Positions 1-7,977 of a stretch of 64,000 nt of DNA are shown in pieces. Source of the DNA: Marinibactrum halimedae. Its GTDB lineage: Bacteria > Pseudomonadota > Gammaproteobacteria > Pseudomonadales > Cellvibrionaceae. Numbering within the stretch: position 1 is the first letter of the stretch; each line of letters opens with the position of its first letter. A program made the translations under genes and the position numbers. The DNA lies in assembly GCF_021234875.1 (NCBI RefSeq), contig NZ_JAJQVM010000026.1:20102-84101 (forward strand), written 5' to 3'. Below the pieces are notes generated by a model that was not told the DNA's origin, did not search any database, and saw only the letters and a program-made list of their open reading frames with translations.

Positions 1-960
1 GGTTTCGCAATAAACGGCATCATCGAAATCGCGAGCGTCTTCCCCGTCGATGGTCACAAAGGGCAATTCTCGCAGGTCAACGCGATGGGTTTTATCGGAT
101 TCATCGACTTCAGTGGGTAATTGGCCGGCTTGAGCGGTGACATCGCCAGGCCAAAGGTGGGGTATACCATGGCTGCGAATGGCCACATCAATTTCCATCC
201 CCGGCGCCATATGGTCGCCCATCACTTCAATAATTTCACCGGTAGGGAGGTTGTTTCGACCGGGCTGCTGGGTAATGGCAACAACAACAAATTGGCCCTT
301 TTTCGCATCGGCTAATTTTTCTGGTGGAATCAATACATCGTGAGCGAGGCGGGGGTTATCGGGGCGAACAAAATGTATACCCGATTCACTGAATACTCTC
401 CCCACAATTTGATGGGTATTGTGCTGGATAACTTCGACAACATTTCCTTCTTTTCTGCCTCTGGGGTCACGACCAGAGACTTGCACATAGACCTCATCGC
501 CATCCATCACGCGGCGCATTTGTCGGTTCGGTAGGTAAATATCTTCGCTGCCATCGCTGGGAATTAAAAAACCAAACCCATCCTTATGGCCTTGAATGCG
601 GCCTCTAACCATATCCATTTTACTGATGGCCCCAAAGGCACCTTTGCGATTACTGAAAATTTGCCCATCTCGGGCCATGGCGATAAGACGGCGGCGAACG
701 GCTTCAACAGGATCTTCCTCGGTTACCCCGAGTAAATCACACATTTCCGGATGTGTGACAGGGCCTTCAGCGTCTTCCAATAGTTGGAGTAAGTATTCGC
801 GGCTAGGGATCGGGTTGGCGTAGTTTTTTGCTTCCCGCTGAGAGTGGGGGTCGTTTTTGAGATGTGTGGCAGAGGAGGTATTGGATGGCTCTGCTGGATC
901 GGTATGTTTCGTAGTAGAGTTATTTTGTGCCGTTTCTCGGCCTTTTTTTTGTCTTGGCAA
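1..960 (-). CDS. rnr: Ribonuclease R (3'-5' exoribonuclease), 5' part, truncated by the left window edge
   Basis: The minus strand reads continuously into an RNase II/R-family protein. The N-terminal helix-turn-helix region includes PIPSREYLLQLLEDAEGP and THPEMCDLLGVTEEDP. Cold-shock-type RNA-binding regions follow (GRIQGHKDGFGFLIPSDG). The start of the catalytic RNB domain carries the Asp cluster in TIDGEDARDFDDAV. RNase R degrades structured RNA processively in the cytoplasm. About 320 residues are present, so the rest of the RNB domain and the S1/basic tail lie outside the window. An in-frame TGA sits about 20 bases upstream, and no ATG occurs before the conserved N-terminus. The best start is therefore TTG at 960, with AGGAA about 8 bases before it. 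The identity is secure; the start is inferred. Confidence 0.93.
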   Translation of the reverse strand, partial: MPRQKKGRETAQNNSTTKHTDPAEPSNTSSATHLKNDPHSQREAKNYANPIPSREYLLQLLEDAEGPVTHPEMCDLLGVTEEDPVEAVRRRLIAMARDGQIFSNRKGAFGAISKMDMVRGRIQGHKDGFGFLIPSDGSEDIYLPNRQMRRVMDGDEVYVQVSGRDPRGRKEGNVVEVIQHNTHQIVGRVFSESGIHFVRPDNPRLAHDVLIPPEKLADAKKGQFVVVAITQQPGRNNLPTGEIIEVMGDHMAPGMEIDVAIRSHGIPHLWPGDVTAQAGQLPTEVDESDKTHRVDLRELPFVTIDGEDARDFDDAVYCET

Positions 961-1393
961 TGTTCTATTCCTAATAATTCAAGCCCTTTTCTTAAAAGTG
1001 AGTATATACCTCAAAAGAGGTATTCCCTATTAACTTCTATTCAATCTGAATAAATTCAGTACAAAAATAGTGACTCTGTGAGTGTGATAGGCAGTGATTG
1101 TCTCATTAATTCACATAAGAGCAGTAGGGGAGGAGGCAAAAGAGGATGGGGAGTCAAAATCGCATCGACTATGTGATTCCTTCAATAACGTCTGTCACTG
1201 GTTACGTTCTGTTAGCCAGTTGTTCAAAAAACAGTGCTCGCAATCCATTGGATGATTTGTACTCAAATTTGTTTTCATCGGAAACAGTGTTATTTAATAG
1301 TATGACATTTTAATGACACTTTTGTTGCAATTTTGTTTGCTGTAGACTCCCGAGCCCTTTTGAAAACAATGATGATTTAAGGAATTGAACGAA
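961..1393. other. Intergenic region between divergent rnr and the 1394 gene
   Basis: This stretch should hold the promoters of rnr (leftward) and of the secreted-protein gene at 1394 (rightward). I see no tRNA, no credible ORF and no clear sigma-70 hexamer pair. A small imperfect inverted repeat (AACGT...ACGTT) lies near 1188-1210. Confidence 0.4.
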
Positions 1394-2200
1394 ATGACAT
1401 TTCGTACACTTTGCGGTGTGACAGCCGCTTTTGCTATCAGTGCTTCAGGTCTTGTGGGTGCGGCAGACTTTTCTGTACCGTCTTTATCGCGTTGCTTAGA
1501 CGATATGGGGTCAAGTAACACCTCAGACCCAAAGGTTTTTAATTTAAATGTCGATGATATTTATTACGATGCAGAAGATGTGCGCGACTTTGCTGTGCAA
1601 GCGGTTGTTAACATGACAGAAAATTTTGCTTCAGAGGGTTCTGAATGTCGGACCTTTTCACAACCTATGAACCGTGAGACGGTAACGTGTGAAGAGATTG
1701 GTGGGGTAGACGCGTGTATCATTCCCAGTGATGCGGGAGAATTTATCGTCGTGCGCGATTATGTTGATTCTGCCAATATTGTATTGACTGAATACGATAG
1801 CGACTATCGCTATTTTCCAAAAATAGACGCTAAAAATGATCAAGAGTCACTGTGGTTGCCGAACCCTTCATCGTGTTACTCAGAGTTGTTAGAAGGGTTG
1901 GTTGAAAGTGAGTATTTCTCAGATAGTCAGGCGTATTCTGTTGATGTGAGTAATTACACCTATTTTGATGATTTTCGTTACGTATTAGCGCGTTCAACGC
2001 GAGATGTTGTTGGTAACGTGGCTGCACAGAATGAGGCTTGCCATGTTGTAACGGAAGCGCATCCTGCGACAGAAGCGGAATGTTTATATCGAGAAGGCAA
2101 GCCATCTTTGTGTGGTATTACCTCAACCGATAGTGGGTTCTTTGTTTATATTTCCGATGCGGAAACCCAAATGCACGTGTTATTTAATCGTTGGGATTAA
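1394..2200 (+). CDS. Secreted protein of unknown function, Cys-containing
   Basis: A 268-residue protein with an N-terminal signal peptide: a short basic start, then a hydrophobic stretch ending GLVGAADF, with likely cleavage after GAA or nearby. The mature part is acidic and rich in Asp, Glu and Tyr. It contains about eight cysteines, including SRCLDD, SECRTF, VTCEEIGGVDACII, SSCYSE, NEACHV, AECLYR and SLCGI. That suggests disulfides in the periplasm or outside the cell. An in-frame TTG at 1385 is rejected as start because AAGGAA at 1379-1384 is well spaced for ATG at 1394. A strong terminator follows the stop codon, so the gene is probably monocistronic. I do not recognise the family. Confidence 0.75.
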   Translation: MTFRTLCGVTAAFAISASGLVGAADFSVPSLSRCLDDMGSSNTSDPKVFNLNVDDIYYDAEDVRDFAVQAVVNMTENFASEGSECRTFSQPMNRETVTCEEIGGVDACIIPSDAGEFIVVRDYVDSANIVLTEYDSDYRYFPKIDAKNDQESLWLPNPSSCYSELLEGLVESEYFSDSQAYSVDVSNYTYFDDFRYVLARSTRDVVGNVAAQNEACHVVTEAHPATEAECLYREGKPSLCGITSTDSGFFVYISDAETQMHVLFNRWD

Positions 2201-2215
2201 TGTTTTACTAATTGC

Positions 2216-2246
2216 AAAAAGGCAAGGTATTTTTCCTTGCCTTTTT
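2216..2246. terminator. Rho-independent terminator, bidirectional
   Basis: A-run, GGCAAGG, a seven-base T/A loop, CCTTGCC, then a T-run. The stem is perfect and lies between the convergent genes ending at 2200 (+) and 2271 (-). Confidence 0.85.
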
Positions 2247-2270
2247 GGGGGTTTTACAGGCATAGCATTA

Positions 2271-3488
2271 TTAATGAAAGCATTGCACAGAATTGTTGTC
2301 GAGTAAAAAACAGCTTGTTAATTCCCCTAGTGCAATATCAATGATAGAGGTCTCTGGAAATTTAATGAAAATTCCAGGGGCGGGGACGAAATTTTCTTTT
2401 TCATTGAATTTAGTTAAGTTAACCCTATCTGAATCAAAGGGTAATGGCTCCAAGGCAACTTTGATTCCCCAGCAACTTGCAGCCCCATTATTCAGTGCAA
2501 CACAGGCGTGTTTCTCTGACATAACGATATCTTTTGCACCTAATGCATCCGGTAATGTAATGCTCTTTGCAGAAATCGAATAATCATCTGGAAAAGCACT
2601 TGGAATCGTGCCACTCCAGCACGATAGACCATGATTTGAATTTATTTTACAAAGGCCAGAGGAATAGTAATAACGAAAATTCAGTATATCTGAACCCTGC
2701 GTGTCTGGTATTGGAGAGCTTTGAGAGGGCTCTTCTATTTGAAGATAAAATAAAGGCTTTTCATTGCTGCGCATATCGAAGCATTCAACTAGGTTGTCTA
2801 AGTTCTGAATGCAGCTTATTACTTCGCCGGAAATGAACTGTTTTACATCTGGGCTTCCGCTGAGAAAGCTGATATGTTGTTGTGGGCAATTCAGTGTATT
2901 ACCTTCATCGATGCTGCATATCGTACCATGCTTAGTCTGTAATGATTTTATTTTCCCTAATTGATTTTGTGCAGACTTTTTTAAGGGTATGGCATTAATG
3001 CGACCCTCACTCATTTCTGAAGTGGTTTCTTTTGAAAAAAGATCATTAAAGTGCAAAAGAGTGTCTTCATTAAGATCTCCCCAGCACCAAACATCATTAT
3101 TTTCCATTAAAGCACAGGCGTGGTAACCGGTGTCGAAGTGATCGGAATCTCCAGACTGGCCATAGATACTAATGGCTTTGTTTTTTGAAAAATCCACTTT
3201 CGTTAATTGAGATAAGGATTTAACGCCTTTGCTGTTATTTTTCCAGCAGTAAACATCGCCTTCAGACATCAAGCAGCTTATCTCGTTTAGAGATATAAGT
3301 TGTTTGATTTTTTTATCCGATACGATAGATAGGTGAGTTGATGCCTGGCTACGGTGATTCTTTTCTTTGAAGTTATTCGCTTGCTGTTGGTTTGAATTAC
3401 TTGCTTCGGTTATTCCATTGCAAGCCATTAAAAAACACATTGAAAAGACAGCAGCGCATATAAATTTTACCTGCGATTGTAATGCCAT
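2271..3488 (-). CDS. Lipoprotein with degenerate RCC1-like repeats
   Basis: A 405-residue protein. The N-terminus is a lipoprotein signal peptide with a lipobox of the form LMAC at about residues 20-23, so it is predicted to be lipid-anchored. The rest contains repeated units of the RCC1/alpha-tubulin-suppressor type, each ending in a hydrophobic-Cys-Trp/Phe motif: GDVYCWK, NDVWCWGD, HGLSCWSG, GAASCWGI, SVQCFH, with more diverged copies TLNCPQ and LVECFD. The pattern suggests a seven-bladed beta-propeller. Each blade also carries an upstream Cys (for example HACALM, HACVAL, TSCFLL), so intra-repeat disulfides are possible. The function is unknown; surface binding is a guess. The gene converges on the 1394 gene. 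Confidence 0.72.
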   Translation of the reverse strand: MALQSQVKFICAAVFSMCFLMACNGITEASNSNQQQANNFKEKNHRSQASTHLSIVSDKKIKQLISLNEISCLMSEGDVYCWKNNSKGVKSLSQLTKVDFSKNKAISIYGQSGDSDHFDTGYHACALMENNDVWCWGDLNEDTLLHFNDLFSKETTSEMSEGRINAIPLKKSAQNQLGKIKSLQTKHGTICSIDEGNTLNCPQQHISFLSGSPDVKQFISGEVISCIQNLDNLVECFDMRSNEKPLFYLQIEEPSQSSPIPDTQGSDILNFRYYYSSGLCKINSNHGLSCWSGTIPSAFPDDYSISAKSITLPDALGAKDIVMSEKHACVALNNGAASCWGIKVALEPLPFDSDRVNLTKFNEKENFVPAPGIFIKFPETSIIDIALGELTSCFLLDNNSVQCFH

Positions 3489-3550
3489 TGTTGGTTTCTC
3501 AGTCTATCTTTAACATCAAATATAACGGGTATCCAGTGATACTTTACCGA

Positions 3551-4624
3551 TTAATGCCATGAAGATACCAGGCAAAAGTCACCAAAACCTAAATTTGAAT
3601 AATGTAAATCACAATCTCTATTCATGCTGATTTGCAAAGGGGCAGGTGTGTATAGTGATTTAACTGGCGAGAGTAGCCCGAAGCGCACAACAATATACTT
3701 CTGTTGTCGGCTCTGAGTTTTTGGTCCAACACCCTTGTATTGATTGCCGGTGTAACCAAACAGTACACCACTTTTTTCTTTAGCTCTATCGCCTTGATAA
3801 CGTGTATTCTCATTAGGTGTTGTTTTGAGTTTTATTTCCCCACCGCCAGACGGGTCAATAGCGCTGACGGTGCCATCGGCATTAGCTCTCACGATAAGAA
3901 TCCAATGGTCACCTGTAGCGCTTTTTTTGTAATCTACATGGGCAATCACTGGATAGCCTTTCCCTAAGTGGGTTTTCAATGATAGTAAGTCTTGTTTGGT
4001 TAAATTGTTGTTCCGGCCATACTCTTCATAAACCATGCCTAAAGCGGCAGCACCATCTTTTACTACCATTTCCCCACTATTTTTAGCAAAAGCACCTGCC
4101 TTTTTAAGTATGTCATTCGCTTTTACTGGAGTTAAATCTTTTGGGAGTAAGTCCTCTGGCCAGTGTTCATTAGAGCTGCCAACTGCGGTGGCTGCCATGG
4201 TGAGTGAAGTTAATGTACAACCAATAGAGTAGATGGTATAGCTGCTGGAATTTCCAATGGTGTGTTTAGGGTAATTGAATTGGCTAAACGAGGTGTAGGT
4301 GCCATCTTTTTTAACAATATGTTTAGCATCTTCAACGTTACCGTTAAGGGCTCGCCAAGTTTTACCACCCACATCGACTCTTCCGTCTGGGTTGTGCCAT
4401 TTGAGAGCAATTCGTTGAAACGTTTTAATTGCCGTTATCGTGGCGTTACCACAGTCATTATCTACTTTTAGTGGTCTTCTTGGTGCGTATATTTTTATTG
4501 AATTATCAAGGGCGGCTTTAAATGCAGAGTTTTTATTGTATTGAATATTAATTTTCTTTTGTATGATTCCAACATCTGGGCCCTTTATCGTTGCGCCCAC
4601 GCCGACAGCTGTTTGAATGCCCAT
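3551..4624 (-). CDS. Peptidoglycan-binding-like plus C39-like cysteine peptidase protein
   Basis: A 357-residue protein with no signal peptide. Residues about 1-100 look like the peptidoglycan-binding region found in GH108/lysozyme-type enzymes (DNDCGNATITAIKTFQR, then GGKTWRALNG). Residues about 115-260 form a papain-like C39/peptidase_C39_2-type domain: FSQFNYPKHTIG, then SIGCTLTSLTMAA with the candidate nucleophile Cys, then TGDHWILIVRA with the candidate His, then IDPSGGG with the Asp. A 90-residue tail of unknown type follows. AGGAAA precedes the ATG. Such a protein cuts peptides or cell-wall crosslinks. Lack of a signal peptide would suit delivery by an injection system or lysis, but no secretion system is visible nearby. 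Confidence 0.7.
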   Translation of the reverse strand: MGIQTAVGVGATIKGPDVGIIQKKINIQYNKNSAFKAALDNSIKIYAPRRPLKVDNDCGNATITAIKTFQRIALKWHNPDGRVDVGGKTWRALNGNVEDAKHIVKKDGTYTSFSQFNYPKHTIGNSSSYTIYSIGCTLTSLTMAATAVGSSNEHWPEDLLPKDLTPVKANDILKKAGAFAKNSGEMVVKDGAAALGMVYEEYGRNNNLTKQDLLSLKTHLGKGYPVIAHVDYKKSATGDHWILIVRANADGTVSAIDPSGGGEIKLKTTPNENTRYQGDRAKEKSGVLFGYTGNQYKGVGPKTQSRQQKYIVVRFGLLSPVKSLYTPAPLQISMNRDCDLHYSNLGFGDFCLVSSWH

Positions 4625-4768
4625 TTGGATTTCCTATTTTTTTCTCGACTCGATTCTAAAATTTAGAGAATTTGTGTACCGTTTCATTTCAATCACTTCT
4701 ATAACCTATCAAATACATTTGCTTGGTTCTACCTCAAGTTGATGAAGTAAAGGACGATTTGGGAGCTT

Positions 4769-5797
4769 ATGATAAATACCGAAAGCGATCTCTCACAAGA
4801 ATGGCATAGCTGGATTTTAAAGAATCTTTGTTCAGGTATTCCGGAAAGCCGTTTAATACAAGAGCTTGACCATTATGACATCTCAAACCGAGACGCTGTG
4901 ATCGCTGCTATTGTACAAGCAAGGAGTAACCCTTATGTTAAGGCGGCATGTGAGATACAGAATCAACTCGAAAAACGTCATTGGTTAATGGAGACGCTTC
5001 ATGAACTTGCTCAGTTAGATTCTCGGTATCTAAAAAAAATTGATAAAAAGCCAGCGCCCGCTTTCAGTGACTTTGTTGTGCAGTATTACAGTAAGCAAAT
5101 ACCTCTTATTATTACTGATGGCATAAATCATTGGCGCGCAAAAAAACATTGGACACCAAAATACATAAAAGCATGTTATGGTAACCGAGAAGTCGAAGTG
5201 CAAATGGGGCGAAATCATGATTCGCAGTATGAGCGAAATGCATGTCACTATAAATATCGACTGCCATTGGGGGATTTTTGCGACAAAATATTGCATGGAG
5301 GTGTAACCAATGATTATTATCTCACCGCCAACAATAATGGTGCTAATGCTGAATCTTTGTCCGATTTAATGTCGGATGTGGGAGATTTTGCCAATGGTTA
5401 TCGTCGTGATCCATCAAATTACTCACAATGTTATTTCTGGCTAGGCCCCGAAAGTGCTACGACTCAATTTCATCATGATTTAACTAACAATATGCTAGTT
5501 CAAATTTATGGTCATAAAAAAGTAACATTAGTGCCAGCATTACAAGTGGCTTATTTGTATAACGATAAAAGTGTTTATAGTGCAACAAGCTATCCAAAAG
5601 CTAATGATAATGAATGTTTTCCATTACTCAAAAAAGTGAGCTCAATAGAGGTCGTACTAGAGCCGGGGGAGGCGTTGTTTATTCCCATAGGATGGTGGCA
5701 TGAAGTGGAAAGCCTTGATGTCACCATTGGTGTTAGCTTTACCGATTTTAATGTGCCTAATGAGTTTGCTCATCGGTATCCACAAGATAAATTGTAA
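4769..5797 (+). CDS. JmjC/cupin-8 family Fe(II)/2-oxoglutarate-dependent oxygenase-like protein
   Basis: A 342-residue cytoplasmic protein. The C-terminal 200 residues match the cupin_8/JmjC fold. QFHHD supplies the His-x-Asp of the iron site, followed by LVQIYGHKKVTLVP, and GEALFIPIGWWHEVESL supplies the distal His. Lys in GHKK is a plausible 2-oxoglutarate ligand. Family members hydroxylate protein or peptide side chains; the substrate here is unknown. The first 90 residues are helical and not recognised. GGGAG lies just upstream of the ATG. The gene is divergent from the C39-like peptidase gene and co-directional with the unusual gene array starting at 6046, so it may modify one of those proteins (inference only). 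Confidence 0.8.
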   Translation: MINTESDLSQEWHSWILKNLCSGIPESRLIQELDHYDISNRDAVIAAIVQARSNPYVKAACEIQNQLEKRHWLMETLHELAQLDSRYLKKIDKKPAPAFSDFVVQYYSKQIPLIITDGINHWRAKKHWTPKYIKACYGNREVEVQMGRNHDSQYERNACHYKYRLPLGDFCDKILHGGVTNDYYLTANNNGANAESLSDLMSDVGDFANGYRRDPSNYSQCYFWLGPESATTQFHHDLTNNMLVQIYGHKKVTLVPALQVAYLYNDKSVYSATSYPKANDNECFPLLKKVSSIEVVLEPGEALFIPIGWWHEVESLDVTIGVSFTDFNVPNEFAHRYPQDKL

Positions 5798-6045
5798 TAG
5801 TTCTCATAATGCATAAAAATTGTCACTCTTTTCTTTTTTATTTTAGGATATTGAAAGTTAACTATTCTCTTTATGTGTTAGTTCAATTTAAATAGTGTTT
5901 CTAAAGTTCTTATCTTCTTTGTTGTGTGAGCCATATGAAAGTTATGAGTGGCATACTGTATTAAGGAGATCGTAGAAAATCTCAGTCTTTTTCCGGTATT
6001 TAGCGGTCGTTAGGGTTTTTTGTATTAGATATTAAGGTTTTTGGT

Positions 6046-7176
6046 GTGAGTAAAATTGCTATTGAAAAAGGGCAGCATCGAGTTGTAGTGGAAAATATCG
6101 GAACGGCGAATGCGGATTGTGTTGCTGCATTGAGTAAAGCATTACAAACTAAGCCAGAGGCAATCGCGACTTGCTTATACCAAGCGCCACGAGTGTTGTT
6201 TGATAACTTATCTGAAAAAATAGCCAATGAAGTGGCATCATTACTTCGTAATTTAGGATTGGCGGCACAAAGCTCAGATCAATCATCATCATTAACACCT
6301 GGAACACCGGATTATGATGTGTGCCTACAGATACAAGATTATCAAAGTGTCTTATCATTAATCCTAGAGGTTTCCCGATTTTTGGGTATCCCCCCAGAAT
6401 CCGCAAAGAAGCTTGTCATGCATTCCCCCAGTATTTTGCTTGGACAGGTTTCTTGCGCCACTGCAGAAGCAATTGCTGAACGTTTTTCCCCATTAGGGGC
6501 AGTAGTGAACAAGAATAAAACTCGCGATTCTCATTATCTTGTATTGATAAAGGGGAAAGGAACAAAAGCAGAGTTGGACAAACTCTTGAAGCAAAGTCAA
6601 ATCCAGTTGGATTATGAACATGATCATGTCAATTGGATACAAGGTGGTTATGGGCGGTGTGGGTATGCTCAAGCGCAGCAATTGTGGAAAATTTTTCAGC
6701 CTTTGTCTGATAAAGTCCTGATTGTTGCTGAGAATTTTGTTTTAGTGGATGTGGTCTGTGAATCGGTTACAGACGTAAGCGAATTTAAGAATGTGGCCAG
6801 TATGTTAAGCATGCCGGATTCTGTTTTTGTGAAGTTATGTAAACAACCTAAGTTTTTGTTGAAGAAATCAGCTACTCTATCAGAGGTTCACTCTATTGTC
6901 GCCGCAGGCCGGCGGAGCGTGAAATGCATAACAATATTGCCGCAGCTCTTACAGTCTTTTGATGTTCGCATTGGTGAGACTTCTCTTAGCGATGAAATTT
7001 TACAATCGTTGTCGATTATTATTGATAAGCCAACGGAAGAAGTAAAAAAGCATCTTTATGGAGGCGGGGCTCGTGAAGGGATGGTGTGTCGTTCATTGAA
7101 CTATAACCAAGCGAATTGGCTTCGAGTAAAGTTAAAAGAATATCAAATATCCGCTAAAATCACTGCTGTAGCATAA
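6046..7176 (+). CDS. Protein of about five degenerate 70-residue repeats, unknown function
   Basis: A 376-residue protein starting at GTG, with AAGG eight bases upstream. By eye it divides into about five units starting near residues 11, 91, 162, 231 and 306. Each has a V-x-V/I strand, a helix with L..L, a P.E.(V/A)...L segment, an LL or LS turn, an A..(I/L)...L helix and a closing (G)A.V strand. Examples are TKPEAIATCLYQAPRVL, IPPESAKKLVMHSP and DKPTEEVKKHLYGGG. The spacing recalls the compact alpha/beta fold of the ribosomal L7/L12 C-terminal or ClpS-like domain. This is fold-level guesswork, not a family assignment. No signal peptide or membrane segment is seen. It leads a same-strand set with the TPR gene and the paralog array. 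Confidence 0.6.
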   Translation: MSKIAIEKGQHRVVVENIGTANADCVAALSKALQTKPEAIATCLYQAPRVLFDNLSEKIANEVASLLRNLGLAAQSSDQSSSLTPGTPDYDVCLQIQDYQSVLSLILEVSRFLGIPPESAKKLVMHSPSILLGQVSCATAEAIAERFSPLGAVVNKNKTRDSHYLVLIKGKGTKAELDKLLKQSQIQLDYEHDHVNWIQGGYGRCGYAQAQQLWKIFQPLSDKVLIVAENFVLVDVVCESVTDVSEFKNVASMLSMPDSVFVKLCKQPKFLLKKSATLSEVHSIVAAGRRSVKCITILPQLLQSFDVRIGETSLSDEILQSLSIIIDKPTEEVKKHLYGGGAREGMVCRSLNYNQANWLRVKLKEYQISAKITAVA

Positions 7177-7232
7177 CGATAATAAAAGCAGATTAGTCTT
7201 AACAGTATTTCGGTTTTTAGGAAAAATAAAAA

Positions 7233-7862
7233 ATGGATAATGTAACTTCGCTTGATGAGATTGAGCCTCAGCAATCTCCCCGCTATCATTTGGGTATTGC
7301 AGAACAGGGAAAGTTGTATGCGATAGCCGGAGATCATAAAACCGCATTAAAATATTATCGATATGCCATTAAGTTAACCTCGGCATTAGGCCATCCAGAG
7401 GTATTCTTTCGGCATTATCTTGAGTGTGTTTTAGAATCTTTAGAGCATATGCAAGCCTATGATGAATTACTGGAGTATTGTGATAAAGCGGTCGCCCTTT
7501 TTGAAGAAACAGGAAAAAATGAAGTCATAGAAAATGGTGCTAATGATTCAGAAGAAGTGGATCTGATGCGATTGGATGTGGCCAGTATTTATCTTCGAAA
7601 AGGCATTGTTTTTTATAAAAAGAAAGACATTGATCAGGCTTGTGACTGTTTTCAACTTTGCAAGAATCATTTGAAGCATAGTAAACATACACTTCCTTTG
7701 TTGAGTGTAATGGAGCGATGGATAAAAGGCGGTTGGCATGTGGATGAGCATCGTATCAAGCAAGAGCAAGTCCGCCACAAATATTTTACCGTTGTAAAAG
7801 AGAATATTAAGTCGGCGTTGGCGATTACTTTACCGAATGACGTTCTGGCTAGTGCCTTCTAG
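7233..7862 (+). CDS. TPR-repeat protein
   Basis: A 209-residue soluble protein with tetratricopeptide-type helical pairs: HLGIAEQGKLYAIAGDHKTA with ALKYYRYAIKLTSALGHP, then an ELLEYCDKAVALFEETG helix, then LDVASIYLRKGIVFYKKKD with IDQACDCFQLCKNHL. TPRs act as protein-protein scaffolds. The ATG has AGGAAA about eight bases upstream. It lies 56 bases after the repeat-protein gene and 115 bases before the paralog array, so it is probably co-transcribed with one or both. The partner is unknown, but array proteins are the obvious candidates. Confidence 0.7.
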   Translation: MDNVTSLDEIEPQQSPRYHLGIAEQGKLYAIAGDHKTALKYYRYAIKLTSALGHPEVFFRHYLECVLESLEHMQAYDELLEYCDKAVALFEETGKNEVIENGANDSEEVDLMRLDVASIYLRKGIVFYKKKDIDQACDCFQLCKNHLKHSKHTLPLLSVMERWIKGGWHVDEHRIKQEQVRHKYFTVVKENIKSALAITLPNDVLASAF

Positions 7863-7977
7863 CACTATAAAGTCGATTACATAGATAGCATTATTATTTC
7901 ATATCATTGTTTTAGCACCACTGTAATTTGTGTCGTATCAATTTAATGCGGTATCAACATAATTTGATGGGGTTCTC

